From Opisthocomus hoazin (Eukaryota; Chordata; Aves; Opisthocomiformes; Opisthocomidae), in contig NC_134436.1 in assembly GCF_030867145.1 (NCBI RefSeq), forward strand, positions 6,510,001 to 6,574,000: a DNA stretch of 64,000 nt, read 5' to 3'. The notes under the pieces were generated by a model. It saw only the letters and a program-made list of their open reading frames with translations. It had not been told where the DNA came from and searched no databases. The position numbers and the translations under genes were made by a program. Below are positions 1 through 16,000 of this stretch, piece by piece (the stretch's first letter is position 1; each line of letters opens with the position of its first letter).

Positions 1-869
1 TTCAAAAATCCTAAATGATTAGTAGAAAACTGTCTAGAGCCACCCGAGAGGAAATGTAACGACCAGAAATGCATCTCAACTTTCTTTTCTCTTCAAAGCT
101 TATGGAGCTGCCAGTGGCAACTCAGCAATTCAAAGGTCAAAAATCTTCTCCTAAAGGTCTCTATCTTCAGGTGTTACTCTGAAGACCAGAGAAAGGCATT
201 GAAAGAAATCCTAGAAGAACAATTGCAGTATTACTCAAACAGTGTGCACACCTTTATCTTGATGTGTTTCAAAAATAAGTCTGTAAAATTTTGCACACTG
301 TGAGAATCTTGATCCTATGATATGTGCCCTTCTCATATAGATGTGGGTCCCTCAAAAATTTATACATTATTCCACGTAGCTTCTGAATTCAGCTCAGATG
401 GGAACTTTGGGCTCAGCATATAGGCAACTGTGTGTGTACATACATACATACATACATATATATATACACACACGCATAAAAGCAGAACTCAGGAACCTCA
501 TCAGTGTAGGCATTTCAAAGTTTACACAGGAGCACAGGTGTAAGTTTTAGGGTTGGATGAATGGTTTAGTTTGTTGAATTTTTTTTTTTTTTTGAGGGTG
601 AGGACTAAGGCTGGAGGATTAACATCCATCTCCTAGTTCATCTGTCATTTTGTTCTTTAAATCTTCTCCCATCACAAAACTTCATAGGAAGAGTGGGAAC
701 CAGTTCTGAAGCATTTAGAAATCTGAGTTACATCACTGACAAAATATATTTTTACGTAAAGACGAGCCTCACCACCTCCTCAAAAAACACCAACACAGCG
801 AACCAGGATCAATACTCCCTGTCATTCAAGAACCAAAGAAAAAAAGAACACTTCTGTATATATTCTTAC
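1..869. other. RANBP17 intron 10 (partial)
   Basis: No exon was recognised here. It contains an alternating TG/TACA/TA simple repeat at about 430-473 and a T-run at about 580-593. Confidence 0.7.
430..473. repeat. TG/TACA/TA microsatellite
   Basis: A compound simple repeat: short TG run, five TACA-type units, then TA and CA dinucleotides. Confidence 0.9.
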
Positions 870-1016
870 CTGTAGGCTAGTAATAGTAAAATTTGCTATA
901 AGTTGAATGACTTCTGGGTAATCTTTCACCATTACAAGCTCTCCTAGTTGATAGTTTGTCTTTAGCCGAGCCAAAAACCGACAGAATTCATGGTAATTAC
1001 CCGGATCGGATAAACC
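870..1016 (-). CDS. RANBP17: RANBP17 coding exon 10 (last in window)
   Basis: 147 nt, 49 codons (319-367), [19 protein letters not shown] to [11 protein letters not shown], phase 0 to 0, donor gtaaga. The next expected exon (beginning HWEFAPNSVHYLL in relatives) is not found in bases 1-869, so the gene continues off the left edge. Confidence 0.95.
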
Positions 1017-4000
1017 CTAAATTTGAAGAAGAAAATTTTTAAAAGTTAACAGCTTAATCTTATAGAAATTTTATGAGCACTATTACTAATTGGGTGACAA
1101 TTGTATTTGCATAGGAGTTTCGCTTTGTTTTGTACAGAAAATCAAAGCAAACAGATGTCTGGCTGGAAGTGCTTTTGACAGATTCAGTAAATTAATGAGG
1201 ACTAATTGGAGGAAACAAACCTACAGTTGTTTTAACATTTCAAATAAATAAAAAATAAAAAGATACCTGTGGATTTTCAAGTATTTGTTTCACTCCTTTG
1301 ATTAGATTACCAAGATATTTGGCACGTTCTGGATTGCTGAATAAAGATCTCCTTGTAGAAGCAAACTGAACTAAACAAGAAAGTGCCTGAATAATAATAA
1401 AAAAATATCAGTAAGATTAAAAGAATTTAAACTTTCAGAATAATCAACTCTTACTGTTTGGAGCAATCCAACCTACTGATGTCTGTAGTACATTCTGTGG
1501 CTGAAGATTTTTTTGCAGCAATGTCTATATGATCATCGAACACAAACACGGTTCAGTTTTAAAATTCCCTTTTACAACAGCGTCTGACTTCATCAAAATA
1601 ATTGGGTGGATGTTTTCTTCGTGGTTGAGCAGTGCTGAATTGGGGGAGGAATGGTTTGAATGCTTTCAGATTCAGAAATGAAAACTGGGACTTAAGTTCA
1701 AAGAAAAGACATCGTGACTGGGCACTGAGCCAGGGGACTCATAACAAGCTAATGCACAGCATAAAACAGGGTCTTTTGGACAAAGTATAGATGTAAAAAG
1801 ACTATTATCCGTAATTACTAGAGTGTAAATCACTACATGTCACTTACTAGCTGAGACAGCATTGGTGGAAGGGAATGATACAAATCAAAAAACAGGTCCA
1901 AGGTCTCTGGCTCCAGGAAGACTACGGAAAAAGATAAGTTGGTTTTATCACTCTGTACGAGCAATAATTAAGTATCTTTAACAGAATCATCATCTTTTTA
2001 ACAAAAACAAGAAGAGAGAGATATTACTGTAGCTGAGAATAAACTATGAATAGATGCATTAATTAGTTCATTGTACAATATTAAACAAAGCATTCTTCCC
2101 TTTTTATCACATTTAATCTATCCTATAGCTGATAAAGAACACCTCCCTCAAACTGCCAATGATGCAACACTTTGTCAGTTGCTTACAGAATGCTGTTCTG
2201 TAATAAATGTAGGTAAACAGAGTCCTTCAGGTTACTACAGTAGCACACTATGACAAGACAGGGTCCAGATACCAAGGATTAGTGGAGTCTGTATTTAAAC
2301 AAAGGCAAGTTTTTAACAGAAGTTCCACAGACCGATAAACAGAAAATAATACTTTAAACACTGAGTTACCAATTCACTGTGGAATCAGATCACATGAATT
2401 ACAGTACCATCCTATTATATGAAGGGGTAACAACGAGGTAGAAAAAGATCACCACTAACTCATAATTAAGTAATCCCAGAAATTAAGCAACATTTCAAAG
2501 TTGCCAGTATTTTATAGGAAGACATGTAAAATAAAGTGTCACATAACAAAGGTTAATTTCCTTAGGGACTCGTGTTTAATGACTAAAGGGAGATCCCTCC
2601 ATGGACAATTTAAGGTATCTATACTAAAATCTTGGGAAAACCTATCCCCTTCTCCTTCCTAGGGGGTCTTGTGAAATTACAGTCGCTTGCCCAAATTCAG
2701 CTTTTTGTCAGCATTCCCCTGCTTGCCATATATTATTGCTCTTCATCCCTCACACTGTGATCAGGGGCTACTGTACATCAGCAGAGAAGGAATGGAGTTA
2801 CGCATGGAAATTGATGAAGAACCGTATCGTTGAAATAAGGAGGAATATCAAACACTACAGAGTGTCATGCTATACAGGTAAACCAGATTTAAACCTCCTA
2901 CCTTGGGTATGGGAAACTGTGTAGCTGCTTCAGCTAGATGTAACAGACTTCCAATCAGGCTCTTTTATTTCGCCAAGAAGCAGGATAAATTAGCCTACAA
3001 GGAGCTCCATGCTGCTAGTGCTAAACTGCGCCCGTTACCCAAGATAATTTCATTAAAGCTAGCTTGGACATATTTATACTAGACTGCCATCTGCACTGTA
3101 CAAACCCAGGAAGTCAAACCTCTAGTGTCTAAGAACCAAGACGCCACCCTTCTGCTGCCTTCATTAACAAGCTCATATACTAGATCAAACAAGAACACTG
3201 AAAAAAAACACTCACACAGTTTTCTCACCAGGAAGACAAAAGAAAACAGGCGTGCTACAAATGCTGTACTTCAAGGTGTTCACACGCCAGGGATGAGAAC
3301 AGTATTTAGTGTCTAATTATAATAATTTTATTTAGTGTGAATATCTATGCTATAGACCACAGCTGTTATTTGTGTCTGTAAAAATAACAATAGGGAAAGT
3401 GTGGGAGAAATAGCAGAAGAGGTTTACAAATAACTCACCAGCAAAAAACTCCATTCCACATTCAAAATTATTTATATATTAGCAAGTATTGTGAAAAAAC
3501 AAATTACACAATCCACTGAGTACAGACTTCAGCATATTAACAGCTATGATCCTTGCTTACTTGTTCTCCAGCTTGTTGGAATCTGTACAGTGCACAGGTC
3601 ATCTGCAGATTCATCAGCTGAATTTCCAATGAAATCAAAGTTAAGACAGCTTAGTACAAGCTTCAAAAGTTGCATTGCTAGACTTTGTTGCTGTTGGTCC
3701 TGAAGGGTTACAGGTTTTGCCAAGAGCTATGGAGAAAAGAAATCTTGTTAGGTCACCTACACAGAACATGCTTTAAAAACAATTTTGAAAAGGAAAACGT
3801 TTGGATATAAAACTGCAAAGTTCAGAGCAGGAGAACACATACTGAGAGAAAAATAAAGCCTTCAACAATAAAACGTACAGTCTTTCCTTAAAGGCAAGGG
3901 GAAAATCATTATTACCACCGCAGACACATCCTCCATGTCAAGCTAAAGCTCCCAGACTTCCAAATAATTTTTAAAAGCCTGGTGAAATAATCCTTTTGCA

Positions 4001-7000
4001 TAAAATACTTATGGGTAGAACTCAGCATGTCACTGATACTGACTGTTATAACAGTGCTAACGTTCACTGCAAAAATTAAACTCTAAGCTTTGATGTTTTT
4101 CTCTTTCAGTTACTCCAGACCAGCATGGAGTATGCATCATATGCATCCTATGGGTAAAAAATATGGCAAGAATTGGTTTTTTTTCAGTTTGATGTGCAGG
4201 CTGCTATGCGTTTCCCAGTATGCATACTCAAAGACTCTTCCGATGGTAAGCCTAGAAAACCCTGGCACTAAAAAACAATGAAATGAACAGTCTGTAAACT
4301 GAATGTAGCCATTTACAACACCCCTACAAATATAGCTGTCAGTGCATCTTCTGCTTTGTACCACTGCAGTGTCAGAATAGAAAGGTACTTCGTAAGCAAA
4401 ACAAACCATTGGGACTGGGAAGTCTATACTCCACATACTGTGAGTAAGAACACATTTTTATTGATCCCCTTTTGCAATCATAATAATTTAAGTAACATTT
4501 CATCTTAAAGATATTACTACCTCAAGATTGCACAGACAATGCAAAGGCACTGAAAACAAACCTCAGATTCATTAGTCACTGATGCAGTCTGTGAACATTA
4601 AAAAGAAAACTGACATAATTTTGTCTAGAAAAATAATAAAATGCATGCAAATACAACTTCAATTCATCTGCTCCTTATTTAGAGTCAGTCACATCTCAAG
4701 TTTATTAACAAAAAGTTTTTAAATTCAAATAATAGCAATTAAAATCAACTGTCTGTCCTTAGCTGCCTCATGAACTTGATAATAACTGATATGCACCACA
4801 TTAGAATTGACACTAAATTATAAATTTGGCTTTGAAATCAACAGTGAATTTCTGTATGTCTTGTATAAACATAACCTCTTTTGCTACCAATCCGCTCTGT
4901 AACTTTTATGCTCTTCACATTATCTTAGTGATTCCGTATCTGTTAGTTAAGTGTATTTTTCAGTGTATTATAGACACTGAAATATTTCTAAAACCAGCTT
5001 CCTATACTAAAGCTGGCATTATAAAGATACTTGTTACAATTTTCTTGTATTTCTGTCTGGAAATGTGTGCGATGTCACTCAGACAAACCTTTCAACATAT
5101 GACAGACTAAAAAAGTACCTGCAGAGCAGCCGAACTTGAAGAAAGCTAGAACTTGAAGAAAGCTGCCGCAGGATACAGGTTCTCACAAATGCATTCACTG
5201 TTTTGATGTGTAGTGCGGGTTTTCTATACGTAAGAAGATTCTTCCGAAAACATCCAATTCTTCTTTTAAATTTTATATGATTTCTTCATCAATATGCAAT
5301 CCCAACACTGATGTAAAACATCCTGTGTACATTAGCTTACACATTATTTAATTGCTCTATGTATTAAAAAAAATATACTGCCTGTCACCTGAGCACTGGT
5401 AGCTGACCACATGCACCATTTAAACTTCTCGCAAACGTGAGATAGAACATGCTAGTTAATACTAAAAACACTGTGAAAGAAATTTAAGCTAACATAGTTT
5501 AGTTTTTACAGCAGTACCTCAATCATATACCTCAACCTTGAGAATTACACCTTTAGCCAAAAAGATCCCTACCATTATCTACTGACCCACTGTGATGGCA
5601 TCTGTGTTTAAACTCTTTGCTTAAATGGCTGTGTCTAAATTTCAACAACTAATTCATTTGGTTTTCAGAAAAATTGAATAAACCAGCACTCCAAACAAGT
5701 CAAAGGACAGACATCAGGCAACATTTGAAAAATACACTGCTCTCAAAAGCAAAGAGCTGCTGGAGCTTAAGAGAAGTAGAATGGTCCCTCATGGTGCCAC
5801 TTCCACTGCTACAGCAGGCCTCGGTCAGCACAAAATGGAAAGTGCAAATTCTGGCTCTGATCTCAGTGCAGCCTACCTGGTCCCATGACACCTAGCTTAC
5901 AGCACATTGTTCTTCACCGCCTCCTGTCAAGGCTCTTGAGAGGCTGCAGCCTGAATTACCCCAGAATGTTACACAGAGGATAACGGAACTAATGAGGGAG
6001 AAAAACACCTTGGCCAGATTTGACCACTGAGAAGACACAGAATTTGTCTTTCTTCTTGGTTGCTCCTAGTCTAATAAATAATTCTTTAGCAAATACTGAG
6101 ATGGTAGGCCCAGCAAAACTGAGATACAATTAAATTAAGAAAAACATCAAAAAATAAATTTAGATAGTTCATCCTTTACGGCGAGATATAGACAGAGATG
6201 GCACAGAGAGACAGATTGAGAGAGCAAGAGAGACATGGAGGACGGAAGATCAGAAGTTTTGTCTTTGAACGTTTCTTGGTCACTTGAGCTTAACTGGGTG
6301 CCACGTAACCCATTTAAGTACAGAATTCACCAACTCAGAAGATATTAAGGACTCAAACTGGGACAATTATGATGTTAACAATGTAGGTGAAATTATAAAA
6401 AGCCTCACCTCCTTCAAAAGAGAGCACGCAAGCATCAGTATGTCCTTTAGAGAGGTGTCACGGAATGAGGTAGCTATTTTGCGATGTTTTGCCGAAGGTC
6501 TTGAATAATCAACCTAAGAAAAGTTAGGACATAATAAACAATGCTCCTAGATGATAGGTGTATCTGGCAGATTAATTATTTGACACTAGAAAGGAAAATT
6601 ATGTTCCAGCACTAAATATGTATCTTGACAGCTTCCTGAAGCACGTCCTTTTTTCCCTTTAAAGTTGTCTCTTTTTCTGGATGGAAAGGTCTGAGGTACT
6701 TCCTCAGGTTAAGGTGTAGGCAAGAGAAAATCATTAGCAGAAATACAATTGAAAAAGTTGATCATTCACTTTGCTTTACTAGTTCTAGTGACTATGACGA
6801 GAGAAACTTTACCCCGTATCGCATATGGTATACATCTGGCACAGGCAGAGTCCCTGCACTAACAATTTCTTGTCTCCATGTATTTTGGCAGGAGGAGGAA
6901 GGTATGTTAATCCCTTCATGTCTAAGAAATGTTTCTCCAGTCATTTTTATGCAGGGCAGAAACTTTCAACACACTGCTTTATCAGCAATACACACATCCC

Positions 7001-10000
7001 TTGCAGAAGGAAAAAACCCAAACATGCTTACTAGATTCATTTCCTGAGTCAGTTCTGAGAGAATCATTACTCCTATTATACAATGGTCCACAGTGCCCTA
7101 CGAAAAAAACAAAGAATTGCTCAAACATCACAGCTTGCATTCAGTATCTTCCAGCATTTCTAAAATCAGATGTTATTTAATATTTTCCAACATTTCTAGA
7201 CTGGAGGAATTTTTAGGCTGAGATATCCCAGGCTGTTTAGAAGGCTTTCATGCCAAATCCTATTAACATTACTAGAACTTCAAACTCCCTAATGAGCTCT
7301 GAAAAAAACCCTCATCATAAATTTTAAGAATTGTATGGTAACAAAAACCTGTCTGAAAACAGACTTTAGGTAACTGCAATCTAGAAATTCACTATTACTC
7401 ATTTCTCAAAGGTCTGTTCAGTATTCTAGAACTTGTAAGGCAAGCTGCATGAAATTCAAACCATTAAAAAAAATTAAGCTGTGCACTGATGAAAAAGATC
7501 ACAGAGCACTCTTGGAAAAGAAAAATAGTTTTGAAATGCTATCTATCAAAAAAAATCTAATTCTCTTCCCTCCACAGTAGCATACAATGCATTGATTTGA
7601 ACTGAATGATACATTCCATCTCTGAGAACTTGTGTCTAAAGATGAGGCAGTAGGTGTTAAGTATTTGCACCTGAGGGTGCAATCTGATCATCAGTATTTA
7701 AGTTCTTTGGAACATTTTGAAACTCATACAATGCAGAATTTGGCATTTAATTAATAAAACTTAGCTGTCTTCACTGAGCTACTACAAAGCATTTACAGAA
7801 AAATTAAATCTGCTTTGTTAAAACCAATTAAAATCAACTGCAATCAGGCCCTGCCATTGAGTTGGGGGCAGATCTCTGCATCTACTTTCACAGCTGCAGT
7901 TTGCAGCCTCAGCTCCCCTGGTGTCCAAAAAGCAAGGTCAGCCTTGTCAAAATTTTTTTTATATTTGTCACAACCACACTCATTTTCACAACTCTGAAGA
8001 ACACCCAAAGTTCAGCTAATGAAGAATCCAGCTGCCTACCAAGGGGCCTAACTTTTCACTGTCATCTAGTTTGTATTATGGCTTGCACCAGAGCAAATCA
8101 GAAGTGAAAATTTCAGAGAACTCTCAGGCAAAATTTCTACTGTTGCCCCATCCGCAGTCAGTAAGACTAAACATCCTATACTGTAATATCAACACAACTT
8201 TGTTTTATGTTTCAAGTTCTTAAAACAGTCTATAGGAATGCTCCTTCAATCACACAAACCTGCAAAAATGGAAAAAGCAACCTCCCTCTTCTCATAGGTG
8301 TGAAAAGCTGTGTGGTGAATTATAAGGGAGCTGGGAACAGAACTGCAGATCTAGCTGCTAACCCCTTTTTCTATATTTCTATATTAAATCACACTCAAAT
8401 TCATACTAGACAAACATCAATCTGGAATGCTACTGCATATGTATTTGAAACTACCATATGCTAATTATAATACATATTAGTATTGTTTAGGGATTATTTT
8501 TTCAATTTTTATCTAAAATTTAATTTACTAGTAGATCTATGGTTTAATTTTCTTTTCTACAGGAATTCTTAATTTAACTAAAGAAATCTCTTAAGAAGCT
8601 AAATTTTGTATTTAAATCTCTATTTTTAATGAGCTACACACTCAAGAGTCACACTGCAATCATTTTAATAATAAATGCAAAATCCAATTACAGTACATTC
8701 ATAAAAATAATTGCAAAATGGTGGAGAAGTATACTTGAGTTTGTTTTTAATAAACAGAATATTGCAACTTATCTTTTATTAGACATTCCCAATGTAACTC
8801 AAAAAGTACATTAACTTGAACAGTATTAGAAACATAGTAAGACTGAAAAACATATGAGAAACTCCCTGGCAAGAAACATAAACTGTTAGCTTCCTATTTT
8901 CTTGCTGAGTTGCCAGGATCACAAAGACATACACGCATAACGGATCATTTTGGAAGTAAATCTCAAAATAGCTGAAATTTTCAGATTTGTTTATCTCAAA
9001 ATAAGTACTAGGCTTTACATTCACATAGATGCTCAGAAAGACTAACCTATATTACCTTTCAGGGCAGATTAGCCACCTCCCAGAAAAAAATTTTAAGAAC
9101 CCTCATATACATGTTCAATGTATGAGATAACCAAGTCTGGCGAATAACCCATGACATCCAACCACCTTCTCCAAATTTACTTCCCAGAAGGTGCTGTATA
9201 TCCTGTATCTTTAGCCACCGCGTCTAAAGTACTTACTCTACATTTGGCATGTAAATTTGCATAGTGAACAGTCCATAGCGAATGACTGCACTCTGACATT
9301 AGGAGAAATTACTTCCAATTTTCAAATACTATGTACCAAGATCACCTCTCTATCCTGTAACTCACTTCTTTGTAACGGTGACCAATGCAGTGGGGGAACA
9401 GGAAATAAAGTGGAAAGAAATCTACAACAAGAACATTCCTGTGTCACCTAGTGTGAACTTTCCTCCCAGACTTCCCCATATTCCTACCTAGAATCCATAA
9501 GTTTTGTGGTACATTAGATTTCAACACATATGCTAATATAGGTAAAGTTATAAAAACACTCTAAACATATTATCTATCTCCCTATATCGTACACCATAAT
9601 CCTAGGAGAAACAGAATGTATTTTTTTTTTCTTTCACTCCTCTTTACATGTATAGAGAGAGAATGTACATATATGCAGGTATCTAAGTACCCATGCACAC
9701 AAATATGAATCACCAATTTCTCATAAAGTGAAAAAGGAATGGGGCAAACAAGGACTGTAACCACATAACAAATATATAGTGTCTTGCAATTTTGTGTACC
9801 ACTATTCTATCTTTACACAAGCTTTCCTCAGGAGCAGGGTTCTCTAGTGATTTCTGCTAAAAATTACAGTGCAGGTGAAGTCCCATTGCTTATACAGAAA
9901 AGCGATTCTGTGAAGACCGTAACAGCGAACGTTTCAACAAATAGCTTACACAGGCATCTTTTTGATCAACCCTCCATGACAGGCACTTGAAAAAATACAT

Positions 10001-13000
10001 TTGAATTAGATCTAGTGCCGAACAGTTCGGCACAACTTCCGCAGTCATTATTACAAGAATCACAATCAGACTCACGCTGTAGAACATGTGACAGTCGAAC
10101 TCTTCAGATGGCGCAGTACCAGCGTTTCTAACCAGGTAACTGGAGCTAGCACTATCAGAAATGTATCTCCACATCAGGTGAAAATAATTAAGACATTAAA
10201 TAGCATAGCTTGACAACAGGGGCTGATGTTTTATAACCACAGTACAAAAAAGTGCTTTGGGAAAAGAAAACCATCAAAAAAACACAACAGCGCTATGAAT
10301 ACTGTGAGGCATCAAAACCCACAAACTTGCACAAGTATCAAACCCGCCCTGGTTCTTCACTGTACAGCGACCTTCTGTTTTAAGCAATGCTCTTCACACT
10401 TTTTCCACCCACATGTATAACAACTACGTGACTTAACATGCCAAAAACCAAAAATGAAGAGGTCCAAACAGGAAAAAAATGGCAGAAGTAAACAACTGTT
10501 TCCTACCTGCAAAAATTTTTTTACATCAGCAATAATGTCTCTGAAGATGAGCTGATCTTTTAGTACCTCAAACCATCCTAATTTTGTAATTTTAGCAATG
10601 ACTTGAACAAGAGCTTGGATGACAAAAGGAGCCAGTTTGGGTTGAGATGCTACATAGTTCAGAATGTAATTTCCTGTAAAGAAGCATTTTAAAATCAGCA
10701 ACACAAGTCTTCTGTAAAGAGAATGAATTAAATGGTTGTAATAGAAAATTAAGGCATGGATTTTTTTTTAAAAAATATATTCTTATGATTAGTACAATAA
10801 CTGTAAGTTACATTACATCATTCAATACAGCTAAACATTTAGTAACACAATGCACATTATATACGTGATCATTATTCTAGGACACATACGACAGTGGTTA
10901 GTGAATTCAGAGAACACTGGCAGGTAAAACAAAGCAATTTTTCATTACAGTCCTGTATAGTGGGCACTGATTATTTCACTGTGTAACAGTAGCTGTCACA
11001 GCCAACTCAAGATACACAAGTGTTTTTCAGACAAGCATCCCTACCGAATGTTCTCAATTCAGTCTAGAACATCCCTTCGGGTAATGCACATTGCAGCTGC
11101 AGAAATTCCTCTCTAACTAGAAGGAAGTTAATCTGTTCCAAAAGCTGTTGAAATGTATAAAGTCTATTAAAGTTTTTTTTTACCTAAAAGAACATTGAAA
11201 TCTTCTTATCAGAAGAGGTGGGGATTCTCAGCCATACATTTCAGAGTACTACTATCCACAGAACTGACAAAATAGTGCAGATTTTCTAAAAAAACAAATT
11301 GAATCATACGCTCCTCGTGCGAAGTCTTTCACTATTAAAGACCTAACCTTAGGATATAGCAATGACTTTAACACAGATCCTAAAGAGTAAGGAAAATTTT
11401 GTAGGATCGCAATACTGCAAGTAAGAACCTGCCCTGGCAAGACTTTTACACGTGTTCATAGCTGATCAGGAGCAACGTTACATGTAAGCAACTGGTGGGT
11501 GTATGAGCGTATCTTCAACTTTCGTCCTTTACAAACATGAACTAAATCTCTTTAGCATCTTGTGGATAAACACAAAGTCTGTCTTGAAAAATGAGTATTC
11601 TTCTTTAAATATGAAGTAATCTGAGCTCACATATTTATTTACTTAAATTTTGAAACTAAGAAATGTTATTTGTGAGCTAATTGCACAGAAATGACGGAAG
11701 AACTCACAACCACCTTTATGTTCAGTCTCTCACAATGACTACCTTCTGCAGAACAGGCTCGGTAAATTGACAGAACTAGAGAAAAAACAGACTATCTGCT
11801 GAACAGTTACTGTGCTAACATGAAGTTTCAGACCCAACTAATACAATGAAATTTTAACCACAAACGTTACTTACGAATGTCAATCCTTTGCTCAATAGGT
11901 AATGGAGATGCCCTGCTTACAAGCTTAGACAGGCACGTTGCTGCTAGAAGCTGAGCATAGGACGTCTACAAAAACACATCAAAAGATATTATTCAAAATT
12001 AGGCTAATTAAAGGCAGTGATAATAAGTCAAAACCTGACAAATTATCAATAAACCAGACTGGTTATCAGGTTTTGGTTATGTTTGTTAAGTGTACCAAAG
12101 ATGTGTTTTAGTAATATCTTTGTTTTATTGTAAATACACATAAATTACAAAACACTAATAAAATAGTGCAGACCTAAAAATATCATCCCTTCTAACAGAA
12201 ACCATTCACCTAGAAGTAATTTCACTATTCAGTGGAGTTCTTTGGTTTTGAAATCTTTTTTTAAATCACTTGATAATTTAGAGCCATGAGATGATTACCA
12301 CGGGTCTAGTCCTGAATTAAAGATATTTTCAAGTGTGTTTCCTCTTTTTCTTTCTCAATCTTTCTGAATGATTTGAAAAACACAGAAAGAGTTGTACTGG
12401 ACTCAGCTTGGACTGTCAAACCAGAATCAACTCCGCTATCATTTTATCTAAAGTTAACCATGAAATTAACACCAAAAAAGAAACCTAGTAATGATAACAG
12501 AATGCTTTAAACTAACTCAGTTTAAGGATTTTTTTTTAGTCCAATTTTTTTTCATTGTAGCTAATAGTAGAAACAAGAACAAGGCGATGTTCTAACATCA
12601 GGTTATACCACACTGAGTCCCAGCACTGCTCTACAGATGACACAACCCCTGCTCACAACCCTTCTGAAAGCTAAAATGCTTTCCCTTTTTGTCCCTGACA
12701 TCTCTAATGCAAGGTACTGTCACTTCTACCAAGACCACCTCCAAATGAAAAAAAATTTAGAATCATTTAAGACACAGAATTACGTACAGATAAAGGAAAA
12801 AGCATTTTGCCTTTATTGTACTGACATGGGACTGACCCACGACTAAGAAATCTACGCGAGCTTCCATGAGCATGATTACATTTATGGATAACACATCTTT
12901 CAGATATTTACCGTTCCTTGTTCTAATAGAAGCTGGCATTGGCTGAGACATTCTGGGCTATCAATAAGCTCCAAGAGTACCTTCTCAGCTTGCACTCGCT

Positions 13001-16000
13001 GTGCTAGATCAGTTCCTTCGTATAGGTGGTTGCATAGTACTTCTAGTTCTGCCAGACTCTGTTAGGAAAGAACACAATTGAAACTTCCATGAAGACTTTT
13101 CAACCATTTGCAACCGTAAGATTTCTGTAAGAGATTATAAACCTAAATATCATATCAATAACATGAACTGTTAACTATCTTAAGCCTTCCAGTTCATTTA
13201 CATTCAAATTACAAGAAAACAGGAGGCTGTGACAAGCAGCCAAAAATAACTCTGAAAATTAAGTTGCCATTTCTTATTCTCTCAGCTACTGAAGTGTTTT
13301 TTTAATACGGTTTAACCCATCTGTTTTTCTGAGTCTTCAGATGGGAGGTCCATCGCTTTTCCAGAGAGAGATGAAAAGACAAAGAACAGTGAACAGTTCA
13401 AGCTATGCTACTTGGAAAACTTCCAGCAAATTTCACTTTAAAAGCTGTAATTACTCATCAAATTACCACACCTGGAAAAAAATAGCATTGCCTGTAACTG
13501 TTGATGCAAATATCAGTGAAAGATGGGACAACTCAGAAGCTATAGTAGCAACAGAAGAGATGAAAGTCTTCTCCACTCAGAAGCTGAAACAGCTCTCTTT
13601 GGTACAGAAGGTGGTGGTGATGGGGGAATCTCTTTCTCCTATGTGAGGGATACAATTTATATCTACTAGTCCCTGACTCACAGGAGAGATGAACCCTTTG
13701 AGCACGTTTCGAAAACATTACACAAACAGAAGTTTTAGATCCACTAGGTTCCCACAGCCCATGGAACTCTCATCAAGAACCAGCCACGTCACCAGAAGGT
13801 ACCCAGTGAATATTTCATAACTTGACTGTGGCCTAGAAAGAAGAGCAAAAGAGAACACGCAATATTTGACCGGTCTTATTTAAAAGTTTGAGTCAAAATC
13901 CGGTTCGTGAGCCCTTCCTAAAAGACGGTTTGTACTTGAAAGAAAAGATTTGGTTTAGCACAATCTAGCATCACTTTTACTGTAGGCTCAAATGCCTTTT
14001 AAAAATCTACGACAGTAATAGTGCCTTTGGCAACCAAAGTACTTCTTGGTTTTTGTCAATCAAAGCATGTCATTTCCTAAAGACACACTTCTTATCATAA
14101 AAAAAAAGCCACACCAAACCATGGTCTTTTTCCCAATTTTGTTCTTGTGCATACGGAGTTCCTGGCTTCGATCTGCTTCTTGTGAATTTCAGTCATAATG
14201 ACATTTTAAGGGTCTCTGATTTTCAGTTGAAAAGTAGCCATGTACTTGTTCCTTTGGAGAAATTTTAAGAAATAGCACATCTGCTTCTGGAATGAACAGA
14301 TCAAACATCTCAAAGACTGAGCTCAACAGAGACATCTGTTGTTTTTGATTCCCCTCCCCACTCATGTTCAGAGAGAGTGGAGGGAAGATAACGAACAGGT
14401 AACAATCCCAGTAATGTATTTTTAAACAAAGCAAGATCCACGCCAATTAAAGTGAAAATTAACTCATAAAATGCAAGCGTACACTTTCGGGAAAATACAA
14501 TACAACACAAAACCCACATAACTGGGGTAAACCATGGGAATAAGGACATCTAGCCTAGAGTCTTCAGATATAAATTACAACACATCTTTCCATAATGGAA
14601 TCATTCCTTTATAATCTGAGAAGCATGAACCAGCTTATCATGTCATAACGAGCAAAAGTTAAAGACCTTCAATCAAATAATGATTTGATCCAAAATCTGA
14701 CTTTCAAGTCTGGACAAACTTGGCAACAAGTTTGATAAAGTCCAGAATAAAACTGGGATATCAGCCCAATCACCAAGGTCTAAATCATCTGTATGCTAAC
14801 TGGCATTAAAATAGCAAACCTCTGAAGGAGAACGAGGGAAACCCACCATAAATCTGTTAAGCAAGCCTGAATACAAACAAGATAATGATTTCAAAAGAAA
14901 GCTGGTTTATCGGATATTGAGATCGATGACTTTCAGCACTTTGAAATGCTTTATCTGGACAGGTTTTGTCTCAGGACAAGGTTGTAACAAAGTTTCTCAT
15001 TGGTAGGCTTGAAGTATGGCCAAGAATTGCTCAGAATTCTCAGACTGACAAAGAACTTGTTAGATGTTCTCTGGGTTGTATTTTATGTATAGCATGGAGG
15101 AAACACGCTGATTCTCCTTAATTCAAACAGTGAAATCAAAAAATAACCTGAATTCAGCAAATACAACCATCTTGCGTATGATGGTAACTCAGCTGAGTAA
15201 CAGAGGTATTATTCAACTTAATCAAGAAAAAAAATACTTGGAGAAGCCAACAAGAAGTCAAAAACTAGCACTTTCTATATTAGAGACATTTTTTCTTCAA
15301 GAAAACAGAAGAACGTCACAATCCCATTTTTACTGTGAGACAAACCACGTAAAAGTGATGCCTTCAGATACTTCACTGAAACCCTTATCAACAGCTGAAC
15401 GGCGATTCCTGCCAAAACACCAACCGCAGCAGTGAACAGGACCTAGCAGTCAGACGCTGGCTGCTTTAAGTGAGCCAGGAGCAGAGCAGATCTCTAGCAA
15501 GAGCGGCAATTTCGATCACAAAGCAGTGTTTTTCCAAGAAATTGATTCGCACCCCAATGAAAAACGTCAGATACAGTGGGGGTTTTTTTTCCCCTGCTTG
15601 TCGCACTTCCGTGATATTCCAGAACAAGCTAACCAAAATTCTCCAGGTCCTTCTGGAGCCCCCTCTGCAGCTCTCGAGGTCCCTGGCAGCTCTCCTGGCA
15701 GCCCGTGGCAGAGCCGAGGGCCAGAAGCGGCGGGGGCCCGGCCCCGCAGCACCCCCGGGCAGGCAGCCAGGGCGCCCAGCGAGCTGGCACGCAACCAGGT
15801 GGGTTCCCGAACAAAGTTGTGCTGACACGGACAAATTCCCACAGACACTGTGATTGTAACCAGCGTTCTTCTGACTGAAAACGTTCTACTGAGAAAGTTC
15901 CACCGGCTCCAGGCGGCGGAGCAACAGGATGGGTATGGCTGCAGTTTAGAGAAAGGAAAAAAAAAAAAAAAAGGAAAAAAAGCCATGAGGTGATAACAAA

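Noticed and set aside
13341-13646. 101-codon plus-strand open frame in RANBP17 intron 1
   Set aside because: AT-rich composition, no recognisable domain, no splice or conservation argument. Similar chance frames occur throughout the window.
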